Origin: DATBSL01 sp964561785
GTDB taxonomy: Bacteria > Acidobacteriota > Vicinamibacteria > Fen-336
Length of the DNA stretch: 64,000 bases
NCBI GenBank assembly: GCA_964561785.1
Contig: CAZLRF010000019.1
Location: forward strand, 1 to 64,000
Direction of reading: 5' to 3'
The translations under genes were made by a program, and so were the position numbers. Below are positions 13,357 to 21,916 of the stretch, in pieces (position 1 is the first letter of the stretch; each line of letters opens with the position of its first letter). The notes under the pieces were generated by a model that made no database searches, had not been told where the DNA came from, and saw only the letters and a program-made list of their open reading frames with translations.

Positions 13357-15240
13357 TTGGACCCCCTGACTCTCCTCGCCTTTGCGCTCTTCGCGGCCGC
13401 CGCCCTCGTCCTGCCCGGCCTTGCGCTGCAGCGCCTCGCCCGCGTCACCCCCGACCCGGCGCTCGTGCTCCCCCTCGGAACTGCTTCTTGCGCCGGGGCT
13501 TATTGGCTCTCACTGGTCGCCCATCGCCCCCTCCTCTTCCCGGCGACGCTCGCTCTCCTGGCCGGCGCGCTCCTCCTGCCTCCGCGGCGCTTAAGGCTCG
13601 CTCCCGGTCCGTCGCTCCGCGGGGCCGTGCCCCCGTTCCTGGCGATCGTGGCCCTGCTCGCCCTCACCCACTTCCCGCTGAACCGCCGCGTGGCATCGGG
13701 CGACTTCCTGCTCGACCCCCTCGTCACCTTCGACTCGGCCTTTCACGTCGGTCTCACCCACGAGCTCGTCCTCGGCCACCCGCCCCAGGTGCCCGGCGTC
13801 GCCGGCTTCCCTCTCGGCTACCACCTCGGCACCGACCTCGTGCGCGCGGCCGCGCTGCGCTGGGCGGGGACCGACCCGTGGGACTCCCTCACCCGCCTCG
13901 ACGTCAGCCTGTGGGCGCTCGCCCTCGTCCTCGTCCTCCGGGCCCTCGCCGCGCGCCTCGGCGCCCCGCCCCTGGCCGTGGCCCTCGTCCCGTGGACGCT
14001 CCTCCTCACCGACTTCTCGTTCGTCTTCGCCCCGAACCCCCAGGCCCACTGGTGGACCGACCTCCTCCGCGGCAACCTGCTCCTCTCGCTGGTCTACGCG
14101 AACCCCGTCGTGCCCGCCCTCGCCCTCGCCGCCGGCGCGCTCGTCTCGCTCTCGCGGCTCGAGGAGACGGGCCACCGCGGCCACCTGGTCCTCGCCGCGC
14201 TGCAGGCGGCTGCGGTCCCCTTCTTCAAGGTCTTCCTGGGCGCCCACCTTCTGCTGGGCCTCGGCGCGGCGTGGATGCTCGCCCGCGGCGCTCCCCGCCG
14301 GGCCCTCTTCCTCGCCGGGCTGGGCGCAACCCTCTCCACCGCCCTTCTCGTCCTGGGCCAGGGCGGCGAGACCGTTCGCGTCGAGCTGGCCCCGCTGGAC
14401 CTCGCCGCGGTCACCCGCGAAACGCTCGGCCTTCTCCCGCTCTCAGGGCTCGCCCTCGCCGCGTGGGCCTGCCTCTGGCTCGCCCTGTCGCTCGGCCTGC
14501 GCCTCGTGGGCCTGCCCGGGGCGGTGCGGGCCCTGCGCGGCCCGGCGCCCGCGTCGGCGCTCGCCGCGATGGCCCTCTCGGGCTGGCCGCTGGGTCTGCT
14601 CTTCCGCGTGTCGGCCCCGGAGGTCCTGCCCGGCCAGAAGGTGGTGAACGACGCGGCGTACCTCGTGGAGCAGTCCGGTCCCCTTCTCTGGGTCTTCGCG
14701 GCCGTTGCTCTCGCCCGCGTCGCGACGACACCCGCGCGCCGCGCGGCCGTCCTCGCGGCCATCCTGATCCTGGCGACGCCGGCCACGTGGCAGTACGCGG
14801 CCAGGAAGGCCGCGACGCCGCCGGACCGCCTCCCCGCGCCGATGGTCCGGGCCACGGAGGCCCTCGCCCGCGTCTCGCGACCCGGGGATGTCGTCCTCCA
14901 GCGGCCCGGCGCGCGCTACCCCCCCGCACCGGTCGTCCTCGCCGGGCGGAGGGTGCCCTACGAGCGCTTCACGCCCTACCTCACCCAGTTCGCCTCGCGC
15001 CGGGACCTCGAGGCGCGGCACCAGGCCGTCTATCGCTTCTTCCGCACGACCAGCCGGGAGGAGGCGCTCGCCATCGCCCGCTCGCTCGACGCCCGGTTCG
15101 TGGCCCTGTACGGCCTCGACCGGGTCCGATTCGACCCGCAGGGGCTGCTCGAGCCCGTGCACGAGGAGGAGGGGGCCCGCGTCTACCGCATCCGCTGGGA
15201 GGCGGCGCCCCCCGCTCCCGCTCAGAACGCCGCGGGGTAG
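13357..15240 (+). CDS. Multi-spanning membrane protein, possibly a GT-C-type glycosyltransferase
   Basis: A 627-residue integral membrane protein with about 10-12 hydrophobic segments (first at residues 3-24) and a soluble C-terminal part from about residue 500. The overall plan, with short acidic/aromatic loops (DPLVTFDSAFHVGLTHEL near 125-142) and a C-terminal globular tail, resembles dolichyl-phosphate-sugar GT-C enzymes and uncharacterised relatives, but I see no decisive catalytic motif. The start is a TTG and is uncertain. It is the only plus-strand gene between rpsO and truB and its last 19 bases overlap the end of the convergent lipoprotein gene. Confidence 0.75.
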   Translation: MDPLTLLAFALFAAAALVLPGLALQRLARVTPDPALVLPLGTASCAGAYWLSLVAHRPLLFPATLALLAGALLLPPRRLRLAPGPSLRGAVPPFLAIVALLALTHFPLNRRVASGDFLLDPLVTFDSAFHVGLTHELVLGHPPQVPGVAGFPLGYHLGTDLVRAAALRWAGTDPWDSLTRLDVSLWALALVLVLRALAARLGAPPLAVALVPWTLLLTDFSFVFAPNPQAHWWTDLLRGNLLLSLVYANPVVPALALAAGALVSLSRLEETGHRGHLVLAALQAAAVPFFKVFLGAHLLLGLGAAWMLARGAPRRALFLAGLGATLSTALLVLGQGGETVRVELAPLDLAAVTRETLGLLPLSGLALAAWACLWLALSLGLRLVGLPGAVRALRGPAPASALAAMALSGWPLGLLFRVSAPEVLPGQKVVNDAAYLVEQSGPLLWVFAAVALARVATTPARRAAVLAAILILATPATWQYAARKAATPPDRLPAPMVRATEALARVSRPGDVVLQRPGARYPPAPVVLAGRRVPYERFTPYLTQFASRRDLEARHQAVYRFFRTTSREEALAIARSLDARFVALYGLDRVRFDPQGLLEPVHEEEGARVYRIRWEAAPPAPAQNAAG

Positions 15241-16133
15241 CAGGTCACCCGGTAGATCCCCGGGCCCCGGCGCACGTAGCGGTCCTGCAGGTTGACGTCG
15301 TACTGCTCGCTCGAGGCGTTCGAGCCCTTCTTGAGGGCGATCTCCTCCCCGTCGGCGCGCGCGCAGTAGCCCTTTCCCTTCAGGATCGCCACGAGGGCCG
15401 CGTCGTAGGCCGCGAGGTCCCGCACGAGGGGGAAGTCCGTCCCGGGGGCCGTGCGGTCGAAGTCGAACAGGTCCGGCTTCTCCTTGAGGAGCTGCGCGAT
15501 CGCGGCCTCGACGTCGTCGTAGAACCGCCCGTCGGGCTCGCGCGCGCAGACGACCTCGCGGCTCGGTGGCAGGGGGCAGTCCGCGGACGCCGGGGGGAGG
15601 GCGCCGCGGCCGATGGGGACCGAGGACGGCGCGCACGTCACGCGGTAGCTCCCGGGCCCGAACCGCACCTCGTTGCGGGCGGTCAGGACGTCGTACTGCT
15701 CGTTGTAGCCCGCGCTGCGCGCCACGCCGAGCTCCTCTCCCTCGGTGTCGGCGCACAGGCCCTGCCGATCGAGGAGCCTGATGAGCCCCACGTAGTAGGC
15801 GCCCACGCTGCGCACCACGGTTCCGTCGAAGATGCCGGGTTGCTCCCTCTGCAGAGCGCGGATCGCCTCGTCCACCTGGTCCTGGAAGTCGGGCGACTGC
15901 GGCGAGCAGCCGGCGTCCCGGTTGCCTGCGGGGAGCTTCGCGCAGCTCGCGGACAGGGGCGGGTCCGGGGTGGCGGACGGCGAGGCGGTCGGCGCCGGCG
16001 GGACGACCGGCCCCGTCGGCGCGGCGCCCGACCCGCCCCCTCCGCCGCACACCGCGACGACGAGCGACGTCCCCACGATCCCCCCGATGCGTGCCGCACG
16101 GCCCGGCCGCCTTCCCCCCTCGCGTGGCCGCAT
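15222..16133 (-). CDS. Exported protein with two copies of an uncharacterised Cys-bearing module
   Basis: 303 residues with an N-terminal Arg-rich start, a hydrophobic segment and VAVCGGGGGSG, so probably a lipoprotein anchored at that Cys. A Pro/Ser/Thr linker follows, then two related modules (about residues 62-180 and 185-303). Each has Cys pairs at the start, F-x-D-x-V-x-x-A-I-x-x-L-x-x-x-x-P-x-x-F, then LCADTEGEEL or YCARADGEEI, a QYDV element, and ends GPGSYRVTCAPSS or GPGIYRVTCYPAA. The upstream gene, 14 bp away, carries a third copy. GAGGTG precedes the ATG. I do not recognise a function; conserved Cys suggest disulfides in an exported protein. Confidence 0.8.
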   Translation of the reverse strand: MRPREGGRRPGRAARIGGIVGTSLVVAVCGGGGGSGAAPTGPVVPPAPTASPSATPDPPLSASCAKLPAGNRDAGCSPQSPDFQDQVDEAIRALQREQPGIFDGTVVRSVGAYYVGLIRLLDRQGLCADTEGEELGVARSAGYNEQYDVLTARNEVRFGPGSYRVTCAPSSVPIGRGALPPASADCPLPPSREVVCAREPDGRFYDDVEAAIAQLLKEKPDLFDFDRTAPGTDFPLVRDLAAYDAALVAILKGKGYCARADGEEIALKKGSNASSEQYDVNLQDRYVRRGPGIYRVTCYPAAF

Positions 16134-16147
16134 CCGCACCTCGCGCG

Positions 16148-17149
16148 TCAGTGGCTCACCGTGCAGCTCGCCCCGTTCTCGGCGGTGACGGTGTACGACC
16201 CGCTGACGTAGGTCAGCACCTGGTACTGGTTGTCGGGGTGGTTCGCGCAGCCGCTGTCGGGCCCGGTGCACCAGCGCCCCTCCTTCGTCCACGTGGGCCC
16301 CCAGCGTCCGGTGTCCTTCGCCTTGCCGACCCGCCAGTTCTCGCACGCGTTGCGGTCCGGCCAGTCGTCCGGCCGGACCGGGCAGATCGTGCGTCCGTCG
16401 GTGTAGCCGACGCTGTAGCAGTACTCGGGGTTCGGCCCCACGAGCGGCGTCGCGTCGAGCGTGTAGAACTCGTTCGTCTTGATGTGCACCTTGCAGTTGA
16501 AGCGGGTGACGGGCGGCGGGTAGGGCCTCCCGCAGCCGCTCCCCACCGGCGGCGCGTCCGTGCCCCGCTCGAGCGGGAACGAGGACGGGGTGCAGGTCCG
16601 CCGGTACATCCCGGGCCCGCGCCGCATGTAGCCGGCCGCCGTGATCACCGCCACGTCGACCGAGAAGTCGCTCGAGCTCTTCACGTGGACGAGCTCCTGG
16701 GCCGCGTCGTCCGGGTCGCGCTCGGCGCACAGGCCCGCCGCCCGGAGGGTGCTCACGAGGCCCGCCATGTAGGCCTCGCGGTCCTTCACCCGGAACGACC
16801 GCGTCCCCGCCGGGGACTCGTCGGTCGGGTCGAACAGCTGGGGCTGCTGCTGGAGAAGCCTCTCCATCGCGCTCTCGACGTCCTCGAGGAGGGCGGGGTT
16901 GCCCGCCTTGCACGTCGCGTTCGAGTCGCCGCGCCCGAGGGGGCAGGAGAGCTGGCTGAAGCTGTCACCGCCCCCGACCGGCGTGGGCGTCGGGTCGGGC
17001 CGGGGGGCGACCGTGGTCGGGGGCGTGGAGGACGACGGGTTTCCGCCGCCCCCGCACGACGGGGCCGCGCCGAGCGCGGCGCCGAGCGCGGCGACCGCCG
17101 CGAGCCTGACCACCACGCCTCGAACGGCAGACGCTGCCTCCTCGTGCAC
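16148..17149 (-). CDS. Lipoprotein with one copy of the same module plus a distinct Cys-rich C-terminus
   Basis: About 333 residues from the GTG chosen at 17149. A hydrophobic stretch (VVVRLAAVAALGAALGAAPS) ends at CGGGGN, a lipoprotein-like cleavage site, followed by a Pro/Thr linker. The module spans about residues 66-190 (CPLGRGDSNATC, FDPTDES, GLCAERD, MRRGPGMYRRTCTPSSFP). The C-terminal 120 residues are different: many Cys, Trp and Tyr (NACENWRVG, GRWCTGPDSGC) and look like a separate disulfide-rich domain. It lies upstream of its paralogue and is transcribed in the same direction. Several in-frame GTGs make the start uncertain. Function unknown. Confidence 0.78.
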   Translation of the reverse strand: MHEEAASAVRGVVVRLAAVAALGAALGAAPSCGGGGNPSSSTPPTTVAPRPDPTPTPVGGGDSFSQLSCPLGRGDSNATCKAGNPALLEDVESAMERLLQQQPQLFDPTDESPAGTRSFRVKDREAYMAGLVSTLRAAGLCAERDPDDAAQELVHVKSSSDFSVDVAVITAAGYMRRGPGMYRRTCTPSSFPLERGTDAPPVGSGCGRPYPPPVTRFNCKVHIKTNEFYTLDATPLVGPNPEYCYSVGYTDGRTICPVRPDDWPDRNACENWRVGKAKDTGRWGPTWTKEGRWCTGPDSGCANHPDNQYQVLTYVSGSYTVTAENGASCTVSH

Positions 17150-17249
17150 CTTCGTCACTCTCGTCACTCTCCCGGTTCGAGCGACATTAGCGCGCCAGGC
17201 CGCCCGCGACAAGCTCCGGGCGGTGGAGTTGACGACCTTTCACGTTCGT

Positions 17250-18158
17250 TCAGGCGCAGAGGACGACGTCCGCGTGCAGGGCGCTCACTCCCGGCAGGCC
17301 CCCTTCGCGGGGCGCGAAGCGCCTCGGGATCGCGAGCGCCACCAGATCGCCCGAGGCGTCGAGCACGCGCACCCGCTCCGTCCCCGGCCCCGGGAAGCTC
17401 CCCGAAACGTCCTCGGGTCTCAGCTCGCGGCCGCTGCGCACGAGGCCCAGCCCGGTCTGGTCGACGATCACCGCGGGCCACGCCGTGAGCAGCCGCCGCA
17501 GGGGCACGACCGCCCCCGGCGCCCCGGAGAGGTCGTCTCCGGGGACGGCGAGCGACAGGTCGAACTCGCCCGAGCGCGTCCGCCGGAGCGCCGCGAGGTG
17601 GCCCCCCGTTCCCAGCCGCTCGCCGAGGTCGCGGGCGAGGGCGCGGACGTAGGTGCCGGCCGAGCAGCGAACGACGACCTCGAGCGTCTCGCCCTCGTGC
17701 CGGACGAGGTCGAGCGCGTGCACCGTGACGCGCGCGGCGACGCGGGGCACCGCCTCGCCGCGCCGGGCGAGCTCGTACAGCCGGCGCCCCCCCGCGTGGC
17801 GCGCCGAGAACGCGGGCGGCACCTGGTCGAGCGTGCCGACGAGCGACGCCAGGGCCGCGCGCAGCCTCTCGGCGTCCACCACGCCCGAGCGGGCCTCCCC
17901 GACCGGCGCGCCCGTCGCGTCGTCGGTGGTCGTGGCGAACCCCAGGCGCACCGCCGCCCGGTACTCCTTCTCCCCGCCGCCGAGGAACCGCGCGAGGCGG
18001 GTCGCGCGGCCGACGCACACCGGGAGGACCCCCGTGGCGAAGGGGTCGAGCGTCCCCGTGTGCCCCACCCGCCGCGTCCCGAGGGCGCGACGCACCCGGT
18101 CGACCACGTCGTGGGACGTGGGACCCGCGGGCTTGTCGACGACGAGAACGCCGTCCAA
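17250..18158 (-). CDS. truB: tRNA pseudouridine(55) synthase TruB
   Basis: Converts U55 of the tRNA T-loop to pseudouridine. 302 residues; the catalytic Asp38 sits in HTGTLDPFATGVLP, followed by KEYRAAVRLGFATTTDD and the conserved Y-containing RRLYELAR region; a PUA-like C-terminus covers about residues 230-302. The start is a TTG six bases after the rbfA stop, with GGGGAG inside the end of rbfA, so translation is probably coupled. It closes the rimP-nusA-infB-ylxP-rbfA-truB run; the usual next gene, rpsO, is separated by three accessory genes. Confidence 0.95.
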   Translation of the reverse strand: MDGVLVVDKPAGPTSHDVVDRVRRALGTRRVGHTGTLDPFATGVLPVCVGRATRLARFLGGGEKEYRAAVRLGFATTTDDATGAPVGEARSGVVDAERLRAALASLVGTLDQVPPAFSARHAGGRRLYELARRGEAVPRVAARVTVHALDLVRHEGETLEVVVRCSAGTYVRALARDLGERLGTGGHLAALRRTRSGEFDLSLAVPGDDLSGAPGAVVPLRRLLTAWPAVIVDQTGLGLVRSGRELRPEDVSGSFPGPGTERVRVLDASGDLVALAIPRRFAPREGGLPGVSALHADVVLCA

Positions 18159-18164
18159 GGCGGC

Positions 18165-18542
18165 CTACTCCCCGCCGCCGCCCTCGCCGCCCGAGGGCGG
18201 CTCCCCGCGCCCCCTCTCCTCCTCGAGGAGGCGCGCCACGCGGTCCGTGGCGTCGAGGCCCTTGTCGAAGCGGAAGTCGATCTGCGGGGAGTGGTGGATC
18301 CGCAGCCTTCGGCCGAGCTCGCGCCGCACCCACCCCGCCGCGCTGCGCAGCGCGGCGAGGCTCCTCTCGCGCTCGGCGGCGTCGCCGAGAACGCCCACGT
18401 GGACCTTCGCATTGCGAAGGTCGTGGGCGATCTCCACCCGGGTGACCGTGATGAACCCGAGGCGCGGGTCCTTGAGCTCGGAGCCGATCATGCGCGCGAT
18501 CTCCTCGCGCACCTCCTCGGCGAGCCGCTCGGGCCGGCGCAT
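18165..18542 (-). CDS. rbfA: 30S ribosome-binding factor RbfA
   Basis: Assembly factor for late 30S maturation. 125 residues with the single KH-like fold: RLAEEVREEIARMI, KDPRLGFITVTRVE, ITVT-type strand then the C-terminal IHHSPQIDFRFDKGLD. The acidic Gly/Glu tail is a short extra. Its ATG shares one base with the ylxP stop (TGATG), a sign of translational coupling. Confidence 0.95.
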   Translation of the reverse strand: MRRPERLAEEVREEIARMIGSELKDPRLGFITVTRVEIAHDLRNAKVHVGVLGDAAERERSLAALRSAAGWVRRELGRRLRIHHSPQIDFRFDKGLDATDRVARLLEEERGRGEPPSGGEGGGGE

Positions 18543-18823
18543 CAGAGGTACTCCACCTGCTGCTCGACGAGCAGGACGTCGCGCGCGGTCGCCGCTTCCC
18601 CCGCCACCGCCTCGAGCGTGGCCTCGAGGTGGGCGTGGTCCGTGTTCACCCCGACGACCGCGAGGCGCGCGCGTTGCCAGAGGTCCTGGTGCTCCACCTC
18701 GGCGAGCGAGACGTTGTGCTGGCTGCGGATGCGCCCCTCCAGGCTGCGCAGCGCCTGGCGCTTGTCCTTCAGCGATCGCGCGCCCGGGAAGTGCAGTTCG
18801 AGAGTCAGGAGACCGATCACCAT
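18542..18823 (-). CDS. YlxP/DUF503 family protein
   Basis: 93-residue protein of the YlxP/DUF503 family, usually found between infB and rbfA and linked to ribosome assembly in Gram-positive studies. The family pattern is visible: MVIGLLTLELHFPGARSLKDK at the start, KRQALRSLEGRIR, and the DLWQRARLAVVGVNTD middle. The ATG overlaps nothing upstream; a 273-bp repeat-bearing spacer separates it from infB. Molecular role is not established by sequence. Confidence 0.92.
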   Translation of the reverse strand: MVIGLLTLELHFPGARSLKDKRQALRSLEGRIRSQHNVSLAEVEHQDLWQRARLAVVGVNTDHAHLEATLEAVAGEAATARDVLLVEQQVEYL

Positions 18824-18841
18824 GGCGTCCCCGCGACGGTC

Positions 18842-18951
18842 AACCCAGGGGGGTCCGGGGGGACGGAGTCTCCCCGGTTCAAAGGAAGCTGGGAACAGGC
18901 TGGCCGTTGCTGGTTCCTACCCCGCACCCTCGCTCCCCTTCACCGGTCCCC
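18842..18951 (+). repeat. G-run hairpin intergenic repeat, copy C (forward)
   Basis: Order as in copy A: CCCAGGGGGGTCCGGGGGG, a degraded hairpin GACGGAGTCTCCCC, tail CGGTTCAAAGGAAG, then GGCCGTTGC and a stretch matching copy A's GCACCCTCGC/CCCCTTCACC end. It forms a divergent inverted pair with copy D in the infB-ylxP spacer. Confidence 0.65.
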
Positions 18952-19021
18952 CGTTCGCACCAAGCACCATCCTACGCCTACCCGGAGCGGGGCGGAGCGA
19001 GATCACGGGGACTGGAGCAGC

Positions 19022-19095
19022 GTTCACGGCTTCGCCGTTGCCCTGCTTCCTTCGATCCGGGGGGTGCTTCGCACCCCCCGGGCCCCCCGTGCCGG
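19022..19095 (-). repeat. G-run hairpin intergenic repeat, copy D (reverse), just after infB
   Basis: On the minus strand, 1-2 bases after the infB stop: CCGGGGGGTGC-GAA-GCACCCCCCGG, an 11-bp stem with GAA loop, then GGATCGAAGGAAGCAGGGC and a second hairpin ACGGC-GAA-GCCGT. The best-preserved copy. No U-tract follows, but position after a stop would suit mRNA 3'-end protection or termination. Confidence 0.75.
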
Positions 19096-19096
19096 C

Positions 19097-21916
19097 CTAC
19101 AGAGTCTCCTTGACCTTCTCGGTGGTGAAGAACTCGATCACGTCCCCGGGCTTGACGTCGTTGTACCCGGCGATCCCGATCCCGCACTCGAGACCGGCCT
19201 TGACCTCGCTCGCGTCGTCCTTGAACCGCTTGAGCGAGCTCACCTTGCCGGTGTGGATCACGACGTTGTCGCGCAGGAGCCGCACGTTCGCGGCGCGCGT
19301 GACCTTGCCGTCCTGGACGTAGCAGCCGGCGATCGTGCCCACCTTCGAGATCTTGAACGTGTCGCGCACCTCGGCCGCGCCGAGCCGCACCTCCCGGATC
19401 GTGGGCTCGAGCAGCCCCTCCATCGCCTTCTTCATGTCCTCGGCCACGTCGTAGATGATCGTGTACAGGCGCAGCTCGACCTCGTCGCGTTCCGCGATCT
19501 CGGCGGCCTTCCGCTCCGGGCGGACGTTGAAGCCGATGACGACGGCGTTCGACGCCGCGGCGAGGAGCACGTCTCCCTCCGTGACCGCGCCCACGCCCTG
19601 CCGGATGATGCGGACCTTGATCTTGTCCTGGGGCAGCTTGTTGAGCTGGTCGGCCACCGCCTCGAGCGAGCCCTGCACGTCGGCCTTGAGGACGATCGCG
19701 AGCTCCTTGAGCTGCCCCTCGGCGATCGCGCGGCCGAGGTCCTCGAGGCGGATGCGGGCGGAGGCGGCGAGCGCCTTCTCGCGCATCTTCAGCTGGCGGA
19801 AGTTGACGATCGACTGCGCCTTCAGGCTGTCCGTCACCGCCAGGAGCTGGTCCCCCGGCTCGGGGAGCGAGGGCAGGCCGAGGATCTCGACCGGCGTCGC
19901 CGGGCCCGCGAGCTTCAGGCGCGACCCGCGGTCGTCGACGAGCGCGCGGACCTTGCCCGCCACCGCCCCCGCCACCACGGTGTCGCCGACGCTGAGCGTG
20001 CCGTCCTGGACGAGGACGGTCGCGACCGGGCCCCGCCCCTTGTCGAGCCGCGCCTCGAGCACGGTGCCCACCGCCGGCTTCCTGGGGTTGGCCTTGACCT
20101 CCTGGAGGTCGGCCACGAGCAGCAGCATCTCGAGCAGCTGCTCGAGGCCCTGCTTCTTCTTCGCGGAGACGTTCACGAAGACCGTCGAGCCGCCCCACTC
20201 CTCGGGCATCAGCCCGCGGTCGGAGAGCTGCTGGCGCACCCGGTCGGGCTGCGCCTCCGGCTTGTCGATCTTGTTCACGGCGACGACGATCGGGACTCCG
20301 GCCGCCTTCGCGTGGTCCATGGCCTCGATCGTCTGCGGCATGACACCGTCGTCGGCCGCCACGACCAGCACGACGATGTCCGTGACCTTCGCCCCGCGGG
20401 CGCGCATCAGGGTGAAGGCCTCGTGGCCGGGGGTGTCGAGGAAGACGACCCGGCGCGAGCCGACGTCCACGTGGTAGGCGCCGATGTGCTGGGTGATCCC
20501 CCCCGCCTCGCCCGCCGCGACCGCGGTCTGCCGGATCGCGTCGAGCAGCGACGTCTTGCCGTGGTCGACGTGGCCCATGACCGTGATCACGGGCGCGCGG
20601 GGGACGAGGTCCTCCGGCCTGCTCTCCACGGCCTGCACCTGGACGAGCTCCTCCTCGAACGACTGGATCGCCCCCTCGTAGCCGAACTCCTTCGCGATCT
20701 CGATCGCGAGGGCCGGGTCCAGGCTCTGGTTGACCGTCGCCATGACCCCGCGGGTGATGAGGGCCTTCATGATGTCGCGCGACTTGACGTCGGGCATCTT
20801 GTCCGAGAGCTCCTTGACGGTGACGCCCTCGGTGAGCGCGATCTTGCGCGGCGGGCCGCTGTACGCGGGCCGCTCCTCCTTCGCGACCACCACCGGGCCC
20901 TTCGTCTTGGCCCGGGGCGCGGGGCGCCCGACGGGACGGGGTGGGGCGGCGCCGGGCCGCCCGATCGGGGCGAGCGGCCGCCCGGGAGGCCCCGGCCTCG
21001 CGCTCACCGGGTGCGGCGAGCGGGGGAGGGCGCTCCCTGCCACCGCGTGGGGGCTCGTGGGGTGCGGGCTCACCGGATGGGGGCTGATCGGGCGCGGGGG
21101 CGCGATGGGCCTCACCGGCCGCGGCGGGACCGGACGGGCCACGATCCGGGGCGGGGGCACCTGCGACGGCACGGCCGGGGAGGGCGCGGGCGATGCGGGC
21201 GCAGCGGCCTCGGCGACGGGTGAAGGGGCGACGGGCGAGGGGGCGGCGGGCGGCGGCGGCGGGGCCGGGGGGGCGATCGGGCGCACCGGTCCGGCGAGGC
21301 GCGGGGCGGTGACGGTCGTACGCACCGGTCCGGGCGCCACGGCCGGGGAGGGAGCCGCGGGCGGAGCACCCGTCCCTGCCTCCTCCGGCGCCCCCTCGAG
21401 CGCTCCTTCGGGCGCCGCCTCGAGCTCGGCCGGCGCTTCCGCCTCCGCCTCGAGCTCCGCCGCCTGCGGCTCCGGGAGTGGCACGGGGGGCGGGTGGGCC
21501 CCCTTCGGGGCCAGGCGGGGCGCGCCCGGAGCGTGGAGGAGCGCGGCCGGCGCCTCGGCCACGGGCTTCTCGCCCTCGGCCTTCTTCCGCGACCGACCCG
21601 ACTTGCGCGCCTCGGCCGCTTCGCGCGCGAGTGCCGCCGCGCGCTCGCGCTCGGCACGCTCCGCGGCGACCTTCTCCGCCTGCTCGCGCTCGACGCGGTC
21701 CCGCTCGTCCTCGTCCTCGTCGCTCCCGTAGACGCGCCTCTTCTTGGCGGTGAGCGCGTCGATCTTGAGAATACGGCGGAGCTTGTCCGCGGTGTCCTCG
21801 TCCACCGAGGAGGAGGCGGTCTTCGCCTCCACCCCGAGCTTCTTCAGGCGGTCGATGACCTCCTGGCTCGTGAGGTTGAGGTCCCGGGCGAGACTGAAGA
21901 CCCTAACGTTCCCCAT
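19097..21916 (-). CDS. infB: Translation initiation factor IF-2
   Basis: GTPase that places fMet-tRNA on the 30S subunit. 939 residues: an N-terminal IF2N-type helical domain (residues 1-55, VRVFSLARDLNLTSQEVIDR), a charged helix, then about 230 residues of Pro/Ala/Arg-rich low-complexity linker (roughly 120-350), a second IF2N motif (VTVKELSDKM), and the G domain with G1 GHVDHGKT at 448-455, DTPGHE and NKID, followed by domains II-IV. The ATG at 21916 overlaps the nusA stop by 14 bases and has GAGGAGGG upstream. The spacer after its stop contains repeat copies D and C. Confidence 0.97.
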   Translation of the reverse strand: MGNVRVFSLARDLNLTSQEVIDRLKKLGVEAKTASSSVDEDTADKLRRILKIDALTAKKRRVYGSDEDEDERDRVEREQAEKVAAERAERERAAALAREAAEARKSGRSRKKAEGEKPVAEAPAALLHAPGAPRLAPKGAHPPPVPLPEPQAAELEAEAEAPAELEAAPEGALEGAPEEAGTGAPPAAPSPAVAPGPVRTTVTAPRLAGPVRPIAPPAPPPPPAAPSPVAPSPVAEAAAPASPAPSPAVPSQVPPPRIVARPVPPRPVRPIAPPRPISPHPVSPHPTSPHAVAGSALPRSPHPVSARPGPPGRPLAPIGRPGAAPPRPVGRPAPRAKTKGPVVVAKEERPAYSGPPRKIALTEGVTVKELSDKMPDVKSRDIMKALITRGVMATVNQSLDPALAIEIAKEFGYEGAIQSFEEELVQVQAVESRPEDLVPRAPVITVMGHVDHGKTSLLDAIRQTAVAAGEAGGITQHIGAYHVDVGSRRVVFLDTPGHEAFTLMRARGAKVTDIVVLVVAADDGVMPQTIEAMDHAKAAGVPIVVAVNKIDKPEAQPDRVRQQLSDRGLMPEEWGGSTVFVNVSAKKKQGLEQLLEMLLLVADLQEVKANPRKPAVGTVLEARLDKGRGPVATVLVQDGTLSVGDTVVAGAVAGKVRALVDDRGSRLKLAGPATPVEILGLPSLPEPGDQLLAVTDSLKAQSIVNFRQLKMREKALAASARIRLEDLGRAIAEGQLKELAIVLKADVQGSLEAVADQLNKLPQDKIKVRIIRQGVGAVTEGDVLLAAASNAVVIGFNVRPERKAAEIAERDEVELRLYTIIYDVAEDMKKAMEGLLEPTIREVRLGAAEVRDTFKISKVGTIAGCYVQDGKVTRAANVRLLRDNVVIHTGKVSSLKRFKDDASEVKAGLECGIGIAGYNDVKPGDVIEFFTTEKVKETL

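Noticed and set aside
18842..19095. Inverted pair C/D as the ends of an insertion sequence
   Set aside because: The interior holds no transposase and single copies occur elsewhere, so two independent repeats are the simpler explanation; a MITE is not excluded.
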